The position numbers and the translations under genes were made by a program. A stretch of DNA of 64,000 nt. Source: Cliona cf. orientalis (taxonomy: Eukaryota > Porifera > Demospongiae > Clionaida > Clionaidae). The stretch is taken from NCBI GenBank assembly GCA_963930775.1, contig OZ005701.1, positions 4,285,669-4,349,668 of the forward strand, written 5' to 3'. Shown piece after piece: positions 1 through 11,900 of this stretch (its first letter is position 1; each line of letters begins with the position of its first letter). The notes beneath the pieces are model-generated. The model was not told the origin of the DNA. It saw only the letters and a program-made list of their open reading frames with translations, and did not search any database.

Positions 1-377
1 CCCCATGTACTGTGTGCACACTTTCCATTTAGCAAGTTATACACAAAGTAAATTTTTGGAGGAGGTTAATGTACTATTTCAGTCACCACTCTAAAGTGTG
101 CATAAGGCAGTCATTTTTTCATGGAGTATAGAAGCTTAAGTCGTACACTAAATTTGTGACTCAACTGTCACTAATCAGCTGTTTATTACAGGTACATGTA
201 CATGACATTACCTTTAAATGTCCCGCTTTATCAGAAAGTTCGAAGTTCACATTGCGTAATTTTAATACCACATAAGACATCTACACATGCGATATCTGTC
301 CTGCTTGAGAAACATAAAACAAGTAAAAGTTGTGCTCTGAATAACTAGGTCCTTATCACTGCCCTGCTTCAGTTATC
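1..377. other. No recognisable feature
   Basis: AT-rich sequence with ACATGT palindromes near 190-205. It could be intron or untranslated sequence of the gene whose open frame begins near 378. A CAG that could act as a splice acceptor sits at about 369-371. I see no repeat family shared with the rest of the window. Confidence 0.3.
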
Positions 378-899
378 ATGATCCTCAGGGGATCATGGAA
401 GAGATCCTCAATGACCTCCCACCCTCTGAAGAGACTGGTAGTCACTAAATGGTTGCACTACTTTGAAGAAAACCTCAGCAGTAACAGGCAGTCCGACAAT
501 TCCCAATCCGAGTCAAGGGATGGCCGATCGAAACCTGAGTTTATGGGTGATAGCAGTGAAGAGTCCGAGGGCCGCACCCCAGTCTCGATCGTGAATCTGA
601 GGATGATGCCCAAGAATAAGCGGCTAGGGTCGACAGTCTCCCATGACGGACCCAATAGTAACCGGGAAGGGTCAACAGCCTCATCAGGCGGACCCACTGA
701 TAGTGGGAAAGCGTCACCAAGACCTTCCCACAAGAGGAAATGGTCGACAGCCTCTAAAGGTGGGCCTAACTCTAGCTCTCAGAGCCAGAGTGATGACACA
801 GAGTACCAGTCGAAACCAAAGAAACTAGAGTCGGGAACAGACAGAGATGAAGATGATCTATCTGATAAGTTTGATCTGGCATCCTCAGTGACGTCTTAG
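378..899 (+). CDS. Ser/Lys/Asp-rich hypothetical protein, probable 3' exon
   Basis: An open frame of 173 codons ends at a TAG at 897-899. I do not recognise the protein. It is hydrophilic and probably disordered. It contains three loose copies of a Ser-Thr-x-Ser-x-Gly-Gly-Pro-type unit (about residues 86-135), a basic stretch HKRKW, and an acidic tail TDRDEDDLSDKFD before the stop. Such composition is common in nuclear C-terminal tails. The ATG at 378 is probably not the true start. A CAG acceptor lies just upstream, and in another frame the same bases read MEEILNDLPPSEETG, which also looks protein-like, so a short intron or frame change near 435-475 is possible. It could instead be a chance low-complexity frame. 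Function unknown. Confidence 0.4.
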   Translation: MILRGSWKRSSMTSHPLKRLVVTKWLHYFEENLSSNRQSDNSQSESRDGRSKPEFMGDSSEESEGRTPVSIVNLRMMPKNKRLGSTVSHDGPNSNREGSTASSGGPTDSGKASPRPSHKRKWSTASKGGPNSSSQSQSDDTEYQSKPKKLESGTDRDEDDLSDKFDLASSVTS

Positions 900-954
900 A
901 TGGTACATTCTCAGCACCAGCTACAATGAAGAAAATTAATATTTATATAAGCAC

Positions 955-1439
955 ACAAGTATGTTTGATGTCACAATTATGGGATAATGTGACTGAACAC
1001 TACTAACAGCATGCTATTGTACAATCGAGTGCCAGTTAGTACAGCGCATGCGCAGATGAAGACCACACCCCCTCACTGCAGGCCAAGAGTAGCTGCTCGT
1101 GTAATGGCGACGTTCTCACTCCGTTCGAACGTCGAATCTACCGTGACAAAGAGCAGACATCGCCTCTCACTTCGCTCGATCAAGGCTCAGTGGCCTACCA
1201 AGCAGGCCTATCGAAACGCGCGGCGCTTGCGCCGCTCGCTCGAGCTCAAGCGCTCGAGAATGCATCTCTATGGCCCCTAGGCCCTGGCAACCTTGTTTGT
1301 GCACACGGCACAACAATTTTGACCAATCATGAGTCTTCTAAACTTGTAGGAGAGCGCATCTTTTATGCCCTCCAGGTTAGGACACGGACTATATAAGAAA
1401 ATTGATCGTCTGAAAAATATTTTTTGTTGTATATATATA
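955..1439 (+). repeat. Repeat family E, copy 1
   Basis: A unit of about 485 bp begins ACAAGTATGTTTGATGTCAC and ends with a TATA-rich tail. Internal landmarks are a CATGCGC motif, 'accacacccc', CGTTC/GAACG inverted pairs and 'tctctatggcc'. It is followed directly, head to tail, by copy 2. Other copies lie at 14.1, 25.5, 26.3 (inverted), 29.8/30.7 (inverted) and 49.7 kb. The short open frames inside have no coding character. Confidence 0.85.
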
Positions 1440-1911
1440 ACAAGTATGTTCGATGTCACGATCATGGAATAATGGCTAATATGCATGAGTTACTAACAGT
1501 ACTAAAGCTCACATAGTCTCATCTCCCTAGCTGTACAGAAGTCAATTGTTAGTACAGTGCGCGTAGCAGCTCGAACTTTGAACCTATTAGTATTATTTCG
1601 TAGACCACTCCCCTTGATGCAGGTCAATAGCAGCTGCTCGAACTCACCACTGCGATGGTGACATCCTCGCTCTGTCGAATCTACCACCAGGCTATGACAA
1701 AGAACAGACCTCGTCTCTCGAAACGCGTGGCGCTTCGTGCCATTCATTCGAGGATGCATCTCTATGGCCACCATTGTTTATGCACACGGCACTGCAATTC
1801 TGGCCAATCATGGGCCTTCTGAACTTGTAGAAGAGCGTATCTTTTATGCCCTCCAGGTTAGGACATGGACTACAATAAGAAAAATGATTGTCTGAAAATA
1901 GTTTTCGTTGT
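1440..1911 (+). repeat. Repeat family E, copy 2 (tandem)
   Basis: This second, diverged unit of the E repeat starts again with CAAGTATGTTCGATGTCACG directly after copy 1. It ends where repeat Y begins. Confidence 0.85.
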
Positions 1912-1918
1912 ACAAGTA

Positions 1919-2330
1919 GAGATGACCGGATATGCCATATATGTAATACATTACAAATTCCAAAATATCTCAAAACATGTACCTTAGTAAAATTTTTAAA
2001 TGTGAAAATCGGTATCTCCAGCAAATTATCTATCTAACAAGACCAAGATCATTCATCAAATCAATTGTACACGCCAGAACCAGATGTTCAAAAAAATGGC
2101 CATTTCTCAATCATTCTTTCTTTCTTTCTTTTTCATTATCAGGGCTAACTCAAGACTGTCTGGACCACTCACCTTAGTTTTCGTATAAATCCACTCTATT
2201 TTGTAGCGCGCAGGTCTATGCCTCGATTATTGTGCACCTATTAATGTTGACGTGTTTGTCGAATGCATCATGTGGGAGACATTCAGGTTGTTCCCTGGTT
2301 GTCACAATGGTCAGTCAGGATAGTCAATTT
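1919..2330 (+). repeat. Repeat family Y, copy 1
   Basis: The sequence matches 53958-54470: 'gtaatacattacaaat', 'atctatctaacaagaccaag', 'gccagaaccagat', 'cattatcagggctaactcaa' and 'gagcgcgca' occur in the same order. The copy at 54 kb carries about 80 extra bases in the middle. No coding potential. Confidence 0.8.
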
Positions 2331-2360
2331 TGATTCAGTTGCATTATTTTGCATCCATCA

Positions 2361-2470
2361 AAGAGCAAGTGTAGGGATGTATAGCAGATGCCTATCCCTT
2401 ACAATGTTGTTTGTGTACATTTGACCCTATCATCTCTACTTCATTCTTCAATTTTATTGTTTTCAGTATG
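2361..2470 (+). repeat. Repeat family X, copy
   Basis: A short repeat running 'agcaagtgtagggatgt' to 'ctacttcattcttcaatttt'. The best copy is 56508-56645; others are at 4788-4900 and, interrupted by repeat F, at 55591-56402. Confidence 0.7.
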
Positions 2471-3379
2471 CGTCAAATCGAGGGATACGGTCCACGAGCG
2501 TCACAAATAGTACCTTTTTTGTTGGCCACCGTAGCCACGCTTATTAGCAGTGCCCATCAATGCATGTGCATACCAATTATTGTGCTTTCTGCTCATGCAT
2601 TGCGCACAACTAAGTGGCCAAGCGTATAACTGGTAAAGATCGTCGATGTTCTAAATAATGCTCGTGATGTCTATAGTGACTGAAATTTGAAGCACCATGG
2701 AACCAATCGTAATGTAAGATATCTATACTACTATTGTTATAACAAATATAGATAAAAATTCATATCTTCCTAGTCTGGGCTAAGTCTGGGTGTAGAGAGC
2801 GCTCTTTCAAGTGTCACCAGAATCCCCAGTACAACTATAAGCAGCATTTCCATTATTTCTCAAAGTTATAGCCATGCACCAAAAGTAAATCTATAGATTG
2901 CTCAATGTGCGCACAGGGTATGTGCTCTATAGAGCTCTAGTTTTATACTTGTAGTATAATGAAAAACTTAGACTACATCCAGAGTCCCTCATGAAAAATT
3001 ACACCGCGCTAGTCTCGAACCCAGACCCCTCCCGCGCTACTGTACGTCGCCATAATTCGAACTAGGACACATTGACAAACTGCGCATGCTCCGTATACGC
3101 GTTTATTGGGGCGCGCGGCTTTAGCTGGTTGACCCGGACGTGACCTCCACCTGCCATGTGCTAGACTGAATAAGGAAATCCCCCCAGAGTGTGAGCTCGC
3201 CAAAGAAAGCGAACTGAGAGAATCGCCATATCTCATCGATAGTCCGTGATCTCTTCTACGCTAGGTTCGAATTCTGGATACCAACAACCTTTCGCGCGAG
3301 CTATACATGTATATCAGACTTTCTGGTGAAATATCTCCCCAAAGAGCATGATTCGGAGCTAGCTAAGATTCAGTCAGCA
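2471..3379. other. Non-coding stretch with repeat F fragment
   Basis: Bases 2885-2945 are an inverted end of repeat F (TGTGCTCTATAGAGCTCTAG). Bases 3000-3270 are GC-richer and contain two GGTTCGA/GTTCGAA box-B-like motifs, but no full tRNA fold was found. I see no gene. Confidence 0.4.
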
Positions 3380-3392
3380 ATCCTGGCAGGCT

Positions 3393-4230
3393 TGCGTCCC
3401 TGACATCAGCATGGCAGCTACAGCCTTGATATTGGGAAGAATTTCCAGCAGTCTCTTGATTCTCGAAACGGTTGGTTGCTATCAACTGGTGCTTCACGCA
3501 GTCCCTCAGTAAGTAGGATATCCAAATGAGATACGATTGGATACTACTCAATCTCAAACACTGACCAAAGTGGTCGAAGAGCTGGCCAGAATAGAAGCCA
3601 TAGTAGCCGCAGCTCACGACAAAAGGGGATTTGCAAGTCAGATGTTCCTCATTCCAAAATCAGTTCCAATTTACCCATCATGCATGCATGCATGCCAGAA
3701 GTTTCTCATTTAAATGGATCCGAAAGACCGAACATGGCAATTCAAAGCACTGCCACGTTTGGCCTGAGCAGCGCTCCTTCTATGTGTTCACCAACGTGAT
3801 GAAGTCAGTGGTCTCCATATTGAGGAAGTTGGGAATCCGATCAATTCTCTACTTTGACATGTTGATGATGTCAACAAACAAGGAGGAAGCCAAGAAACAC
3901 TTGGCAATTGTGGTGGAGTTGCTGATATCCCTGGGATTCATTGTCAATTTGAAGAAGTGTTCTCTCCCCTACTCATGAGTTGGAATTCCTCAGGTTTATT
4001 TTGAATTCTCGCACAATGACAACAGTACTTCTGTCACACAAGTTGCACTCCCCAAGGAAATTAGCGAAGTAAATGGTAAACCAGGAGAGGACCACAATAC
4101 AGGAGCTAGCCCGGATCCTGGGAACAATATAATTAATGGTAGCAGCACATCCTGTGATTCTCCCGGCACCACTCCACTACAGGAATCTGTAAAGACAACA
4201 GCACTCAAGGAAGAGTGCTCATACGATTCC
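3393..4230 (+). pseudogene. Decayed DIRS-type reverse transcriptase
   Basis: Translated pieces in shifting frames resemble the reverse transcriptase of DIRS-like (tyrosine-recombinase) retrotransposons. They include GFASQMFLIPK near 3628, FTNVMKSVVSILRKLGIRS near 3790, LEFLRFILNSRTMTT near 3980, ELARILG near 4105 and MVAAHPVILPAPLHYRNLQR near 4137. The catalytic box that should read Y-x-D-D reads LYFDMLMM (about 3850), so one catalytic Asp is missing. An in-frame stop follows the box at 3976-3978 and the frame changes at least twice. No termini or recombinase were seen, so this is an internal fragment. Known: DIRS elements encode reverse transcriptase and RNase H. Inferred: inactive. Confidence 0.75.
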
Positions 4231-5087
4231 ATGTACCCTCCACCTCCTCATACAGTTCATCCTCCTCATCAGATTGCTACAATCCTTGAGGAATTTGTAA
4301 TTCTTGCATACAACATGCACTTTGCGTCTGCTGTTCATGTAATGCATGTACATGTATTTATTGTCTTGATATGCACTACACATAACTATTACATTCATGC
4401 TACAGGCATGTTTGATGCATGCATTATGTACATGTAAGCATTTGCATGCATAAGATTTTGTACAGGGTTGTCGAACTCCATTACCCCATTACCAAATGTA
4501 CATGTACAATGTACAGTAGCTGTCAAAAAAACATTGCCGTTTTCGTTATATTTGTGCTGCGTGCAATGCCTGTTCCGTTGCTGTCCATTCGTTCCGTTCC
4601 ACGGTATAGAACAGCTGGGCTGGCAAATTGATTTTTTGAGTAGCATGATATGGGGATCTAAAAGATCAGTAATAATGCAACTAAATAAAAACTGACTGAC
4701 AGAGGATAACATGAATTTCTCCAACATTCAAGGATAGCATGCCTTCCTTGATCATGAATAACTTGACATTAATAGGTCTATGATAATCGAGAAAAGCAAG
4801 CGTAAGGATGTAAAGTGGTTATGATTACTTACACATCTTGTTTGTGTTATTTTTGGCATTGCCATCCCTACTTCATCCTTCAATTTTATTCGATCGTTTT
4901 TATACTTGTTTCTGGTCTTTTTTATTGTGTAAGTGCAACTATGGTAAGTAGAAGATGGGAGCATAGATGATGGGAGGTGCTGAAGTTCGGGCGTGCACGC
5001 AAAAGTAGTAACCACGCCCCTTGTTAACTCGCCCAGGCGATAAAGCAGGCTGACCATAGCTGCCAAAAAAGGCTGTTTATGGCGGCC
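4231..5087. other. Intergenic with repeat X fragment
   Basis: Bases 4788-4900 are a repeat X copy. The stretch from 4930 to 5087 is slightly GC-richer, but I found no first exon for the gene that starts at 5895. TGTACATGTA palindromes are frequent. Confidence 0.4.
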
Positions 5088-5632
5088 AAGAGAGGGCCCA
5101 TGGGCGGTGCACCTTACATTGGGCCAAGATTGGGGGATGGGGCGATATTCAAGGTATCAGTATCGTGTTTAGACGCAAAAAAGCACCCAGATAAGTTAGT
5201 TACCCATGCTATCTTCATAATTTGAATAGTACAAGTGGCTACCATTGATTTCATCCTTATTTAAGCACGGTTACCAATCCAGAGCAAGGACGGCCACGAT
5301 ACTTCACCGTGTGTCGTTGACTACAGCTGTATTAAGTGGGCGTGGTTACGATCGCCAGCTGTGCATGATCGTTCATTTGTGCTGAAGCGTAGCATAAAGC
5401 TAGCTAAGTTTAATTTTATGGCTGTTTAGCAGGTTACTTATCAATCTTACATAGTTTATTCAAAGTTCAGTCCTCATAAACGAGCCATTTGAACTGTGTT
5501 GTCAAGGGCACCTACTCATGGGCGTATATTTGAGTAAACACACTAGACCTTAGTAAGAAATTGAGCCCAAAGTGGGGGATGGGCCGACATTCCGTAGTGG
5601 GCTCTCTTTCGCAAGGGTATGGTACTTATTAA
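5088..5632 (+). mobile_element. MITE family A, copy 1 (left tip lost)
   Basis: About 545 bp bounded by inverted AGAGGGCCCA and GTGGGCTCTCTTTCGCAAGG, the latter an edge of the full terminal motif TACCCTCGCAAAAGAGGGCC. The internal order matches copies at 10376 and 16279 and the interrupted copy at 35460. It has no coding capacity. Confidence 0.85.
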
Positions 5633-5894
5633 CAGGCTGTAACTGGAAATTGAACCTACATGCATGTACAGTTGGGGGGTAGGCCTACATGTATATTCCG
5701 TAATTGATCTGGCATACACACGTATTATTTACTATCGGCATTCTTGTGATTACCCTAAATCTAGGCCAGCGTTGCACACTTGCTTACTACTAATTTGCAA
5801 TATCTACGTACATGTTATTATAGGTATTGCAATGTAACGAACATTTTGCACAATAGTGCTTTATTTTATTAGTAAAATTTCTTGACTTGTGTAG
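5633..5894. other. AT-rich sequence before first recovered UBXN4 exon
   Basis: This is probably intron 1 of UBXN4. The 3' part is T-rich and ends in the acceptor TAG at 5892-5894. I see no start exon here. Confidence 0.4.
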
Positions 5895-5944
5895 ATAATT
5901 CTTCTGGCAGCGAAGTTACTGATGAAGCTTGGAGTAGTGAAGAG
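5895..5944 (+). CDS. UBXN4: UBXN4 exon (first one recovered)
   Basis: It follows a TGTGTAG acceptor and starts in phase 2, completing a codon begun in the missing first exon. It reads NSSGSEVTDEAWSSEE, aligning with the GDDEQST...SWEDD stretch of human UBXN4. Its donor is GTATAT, and the next intron is only 82 bp. Confidence 0.85.
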
Positions 5945-8900
5945 GTATATTTGTAGTATGATATATCCGCTAGGATAAAAGTTTGTGTGTACAAGTTACA
6001 TGGATTATCTAATTTGTATCAAAAAGGTATCTGAATTTATGAGCTCCAGGAAGTATAAAGCTCTCAAAGTGGTGAAAGGGAGTTTGGAATATGATCAATT
6101 TTCACAACTTTGTATCCTTCATGTGCATGTGTACATTATACATTTTTTTGAATTGGTTGCTGCTGCCTTTCTTTTCATTATACATGCCTACCACAGTGGA
6201 ACCTCTCTATTACAGGCCTCTGAATTAAGGATACCTCAGTTATACGGACGGCCATTGATGTTCCCAAATGTTTGGCCATAGAAACGTACTTATTTGACCT
6301 CCAAACTAAAGACACCTCTCTGTTCCATATTACATACCGTATAGCTCCAAATTTTCGTGGCACACTATTTTCGTGAATTTCGTGATTTGAGTTCTGATCA
6401 CGAAAATTTTCCTCATGAAAATTTACATGTAGCATTATTGTGGGCGTAGCTACGTTCTGTGTGCACATGCGCATCGCAAGCGTGATCGCGTACATGTACT
6501 TGTACGCATGCGATACTAGTCAGCTAATGAACGTGTGAACTGTGAAACGAAAGCATTGAATCGCTGTTAACAATGTACAGACTCTGTACGCTTACTTTCA
6601 GAAAATGATCAAAAGTTACCTACCAAACCTTCAAGGATCTTTCGGTCCAAACAACATCCTTCGTCTTGTATCAAATCCGCCAACAACCACGTTGAAGGGA
6701 TGTCCAACAGACCGATAGCAGAAGGCGCTAAAGGCAGAAAGAGAGGCCCGTATAAGTCTTGTCTAGTTTCTTTTCTCTTCACACTAGCATGCGTGCAGTT
6801 GTTGGGGTGTTCTTGTAGTGATTATTATTTAAATAGTGCTGATGTGTGAGCTGTTATTCATTAAAATAGTAATACTGGCCAGGTTGCTAGACTGCAGACA
6901 GCTAGTTACTGTCATCAAGATACACATACACATGATGTAGGTGACCACCACTATTTGGGGGGGGGGGGGGGGGGGGGGGGCCTGCGAGACTATACAGCAA
7001 CCTCTGAACAAGGGATACCTCTATCGTAAGGACAGTTGGGTAGGGTCCCAGTGGTGTCCGTAGTATTGAGGTTCCACTGTACTAGCGTTTTATTGTACGT
7101 ACCGTAGTGTCCAGGGCAAGCGCCCACTCCTGAGTAAGTGCCCATTTACCGCATATCAATGTATGTATGTTTAATTCCTGGGACACGGCGGTAATTTACT
7201 TATTTAGTATGAAAGTGAGTGATTGGCTTCTTAACTTATTTTTGCTTATAGACGCTGTTTTTCTAGTTCCCAGCATATTCTGTATTGGTAGGATGGGTCA
7301 AGTCCTAGTGGCAATGAATGGGCCACAAACTGCTTCTCTGCTCCAAGAAAAATTACTAATTGCCTTTCAGGTGAATAATATTATTTGTTAGTACATTTTT
7401 GATACTCAATATACATGTACCAATTCAAATCCTTGCGGGGTGGCCTTATCTGGAACATCTGTCTTAAAGGCATAACCGTGAATGTGACATTACATGTACA
7501 TGTATCTACATAGCCTTGAGTACTTGGACTGGCACTAGAAAGTACATGTAGATCTACTCCAGCCTTATGCACTATGATAAATAATTTCTGGTCATTTTAT
7601 AAGTAGTATTGTTCTTCAATTTGTAATTGCCAATAGAAGTATGATGCTGAAGCCCAGTCCTCTCCTGTGAGGGTGAATGAGCACCTTACTACACTACAGC
7701 CTATCAACACAGCCACAGCTAGTACATGTACAAGTCTTGCAGGAAGTGAAAAAGATTCTAAACCAAATGAAAGCAAAGAGGAGATGTTAAAGAGGTTGAT
7801 ATGTTTAGAGTCGGTAGACTCTATAAGTAGGGATGGCCCGGATGTTACATATACGTAATTTATTACAAAAATGAAAGAACAAAACTAATCTTGACCATTG
7901 CGTTCTACGAGTGATTTTATACCTATAGAAAGTTATGGATAAGCACAGAGAGAGTAGTTTATATACCAAACTTGAGGGTGACAAAAATAGCATTTTCATG
8001 TTTTGCAACATACACTAAAACTCGACGCGTCATCAGTATTTTTATATCATTTGACTCAGTTTCAGAAGTGTGATTGTGCAAAAGCCCAGCCGTTTTCATC
8101 CTTCGTCGAACATTTTTGAGTACCACGTTTCTCCAACTACTGTAGTGTCCCGCATAAGCACCCATGGGCACCTAACATAACTTGCGATTTTGGCCTGCAT
8201 GGGTGCTTACCCGGGATCATACATTTGTGTATATAGAAGCTGCTACGTTTATCCCTTGAAATGGGGTATATGGGTGCTTACCCAGGAGGGGGCACTTGCC
8301 CGCAATGCTACAGTATGCATTATCAATATTATACTAAAGCCCCGTTTACACGTACTTAAACTGAACCGGATTACCGTACTCGTTCTAATTATTCGAACAT
8401 TCTAATAGCCTGAACAGCAAGTTTAAGTAATTTATTTCCTTCCTAATTCGTCGAATATCTTGAATTTCAAGTTTTCTCATCCGCTCTAAATCAACCGAAC
8501 GGTCACACAGTACAGCATGGCAGGAGCTCGAGACAACTCTTCCACGTTCATCGAAGAGTGTGGCTACCACATCTTGGACAGCATATAAGAGCAGAAAGGT
8601 AACACAGACACAGACGGCGATCATTTTGTGATCGCTCCTGAGAGCACAGCGATACTGAGAACTCTAGAGCTGACAACGATAAGCCTATAGTTGGACATCG
8701 ACTACTATTTCTTCGTCGCTATAATAGTGCTTTCTCCATTTGCACCGGATCCGTTCTATTTACACTCGAACAAACAATTGCCCGAATTTATTTACTTTCT
8801 ATTTAACACCGAACGGCGATATTAATAATTATTTTTGACTGTTCGGATAATTGGAGCGAGTACGGTAAATCGCGTTTACACCCACGCACTTGACCCAAGT

Positions 8901-11900
8901 TAAGATATTCATAGCCCACTACTATGCACGTAACCCACTTCTAACCCACATCAGGATGTGGGTTACAACCCGGGTCAACTAATTCAGTTTATAAGTGGAT
9001 TAGCGCATTTACACATTAGCGAGTTAGTTTAACGTAGATCCTGACACGAGTTAAGGCCGACGTGTAAATGGGGCTTGAGATTACAGTTGTCTGTGCGTGC
9101 GTGCGTACAAGCTGGAGGTGACTGGAAGCGATTCGACCCCGATCTAAAAAGTTTTCTTTCTCAGCGTCACTGTACTTGGGGTGATACAACAGACAGCCCA
9201 CTGACACGGCTGGCTATGGCCCAGCAGCCACTACAGTGAGCTGCTTCAAAACAACGGCAGGGCAGAATTAGACTGAACTGTACACTTACATATGGCGGCC
9301 TGGAGAATGCAAAAGGGTGACATTCTGGAGTCAGTGTTGCCCATAGGTGCTTTCCAGACGGAGGCGATCCTATTCTAAGCGTCTTCTCTTGGGACCCCTT
9401 GCGAGCAAAGCTGCAAGACAAGTAACAAATTCATCAGCTAGCTGATTGACAAAGTCATATGATTAAGCAGGATGTGCACGTGCGCTAGCTGGATCTCTAC
9501 GCATGCGCACAAATATGTAGGTAAAGGTCGTCGACCACACATGCACAATAATAGCACAGGGATAAAGGAGTGAGCGAGCGAAGCAAGCTCACTCCTTGTA
9601 TTATATAGAAAACTTGACCATGCATGTCCTCAGTAGCTGCATAGTGGAAATTGTGTGCAGTATGTGGTAAAGGTCATTAATATAGTGAGTTCACTGTACA
9701 GTATGATGCCAGCACCTACACTAGACTCAGATCCGGTCTAGAGTCTGGGAGTGGCTCTCGAATAGTGAAAGGTTTCAAAGCTGAGATGAACTCAACAGTG
9801 CAGTACAGCTAGATCGGTCCGGCGGCACGCTGCTCATGGTGCGTGCTATCTATATACATGTAATTATATCCACTGGATTACGTCAGCCTAGGGAACACGT
9901 GAAGTTGGGCCATCGCTGCTCGTTGGAGAAAGCAACACGCTGCTTATGAGGTATTCGCTGGATACACGCACAAGATACTCTACATATTCACTGAATTTCA
10001 AGTCCCAGAAGGGCACCATCGTGGCCCTGAATTTTCTCATACATGTACATGTACATGTACATGTAATTACCTCATAGATTACCTCGTGTAGATTACACCA
10101 TAGGTTTCATCATAATTACCTAATAACCACAAAAAGTAGATTGCTACCGAGGACATAACATGCAATGGTGCATGCCACACCCTCTAAATAACGCACACGC
10201 ATAATCACTTATAGCTCAGAGGTAGAGAAGCTGCTGCTTTCATTCATTGCCTCCTGTGTACTGTTCCAATTTCTAAACTTTGAGCTTTCCCAAAAGATAG
10301 TAAGTGCATGAAGTAACATATTTCAGGGTGAGCCCCAAATACATGAGAAACCGGAAGCAGTGTGTATATATACCATACCCTCGCTAAAGAGGGCCCATGG
10401 GTGGTGCACCTCACATTGGGCCAAGATTGGGGGATGCGCCGATATTCGAGGTATCAGTATTGCGTTTATACTCGAAAGAGCGCCCAGGTAAGTTACCCAC
10501 GCTAGCTTCATAATTTGAATAGTAGCAGCGGCTACTATTGATTTCAGCCTTATTCAAGCACGGTTACCAATCCAGAGCAAGGGTGGCCGCGTGTGTCGTT
10601 GAGTGCAGCCGTATTCAGTGGGCGTGGCTATGATCGCTAGTCATGTATGATTGTTTATTTGAGCTGAAACATGGAATAAGTTAGCTAGGCTTAGTTTTAC
10701 GGCTGTTTAGCATGTTACTTATCGATCTTACATAGATTATTTGAAGTACAGTCCAGCCTTTTCATGCATTTGAGCTGCGCTTTCAAGGGCAGCTACACAT
10801 GGGCGCATATTCGAGTAAACACTAGACCTTAGCAGGAATTTGAGCCCAAAGTGGGGGGTGGGCCGACATTCCGTAGTGGGCCCTCTATTGCGAGGGTACG
10901 GTATATATATTTATTTATTTGTGCATGATCTTGCATGGCAACGACTCAATGCACATGCTCAGACACCATGTACGTGGTAGACCTATCGTGACAGGTAAAG
11001 GTCTTCATCAATGCAGATCGAAGGTCAAATCCGTGGAATCATGGCAGTGCAGGATGGTTCTACGTCATGGAGCATGCTATTGGGTAACTTTCGACCTTGG
11101 CAGTGGCAGTCATTCACGGTTAGCACTGTTCTCAGTTGTACTGTACTACTGTAGCTACAGGTAGAGCTATACCTTTCTCCGGCGTTAAAGTGGTGCTCAA
11201 GGATGTCAAGAATGATGGCCAAACTGAGAGCCTGGCTGCCCCAATTCGGTCATTTGGTTGTGCTTTATAGCCTGCCCAGTTAGTGACTCAAAATCAATTA
11301 AGATATTTTATTAACATTCTTTACAAATAAAAACTAGGAGTACAGCTGATGCCACGAACAAAGGCTCACCTCGCCTGATGATGTCATCTTCCTAGTATAT
11401 AAATTAGCTATTGCTTCTAAAGGGTGATAGTTAGTTAATTCAGGATCATTGCAGTGTCCAGCCAGTGAAAGCGCAGCTTTATCTACAAAGAAAATAAGTT
11501 AAAACAAGAATAAGCACGAACAAGTATTTACATGCATATAAACAATTAAAAATTGTGTCAAAGCAGGGATGACAGTTACTAGCTAGGAGACATCCTTACA
11601 TCACATTTGTAAAGTCAAGCTGTAATGATTTAAGTGATGATGTGGTGTCGGATGTCTCTTTGTACCGTAGAATCCCGCAATTACACCCCCCTTGCGCTAA
11701 GCCCCCCTGCACTTTTAGCTCAAGTTCCTGCATGGGTAGTTTTGTCTTGTGTATAAGCCCCCCCCCCTAACAGCAAAATGTAGATATTTAGAATCCATAG
11801 GCCAACAAAAATGGTAGCTACAGTGCTAGCTAGCGAACTAGCTATTTGTATCATATTATGCCTTACTTTGTTATTTTTCTTGAGTTTTTCCCATCAAACA

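Larger units (their letters stand above)
6194..7079. mobile_element. Pogo/Tc1-like MITE, hosting a family B insertion
   Basis: It is bounded by CAGTGGAACCTCTCTATTAC and its inverse ending GAGGTTCCACTG. Both inner ends repeat 'ggatacctc...' and a TACGGAC-type motif in inverted order. It lies wholly in the UBXN4 intron 6112-7251. A family B copy is inserted inside, and a run of 24 G lies at 6957-6980. Single ends of the same family occur near 27368 and 17140. Confidence 0.75.

Noticed and set aside
3009-3236. Minus-strand 75-codon frame in GC-rich DNA
   Set aside because: No motif recognised. Box-B-like GGTTCGA motifs nearby do not build a tRNA fold.
10040-10064. TACATGTACATGTA palindromic run as a regulatory array
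   Set aside because: The same palindrome occurs throughout the window in introns and intergenic DNA; it looks like a lineage-wide microsatellite bias.
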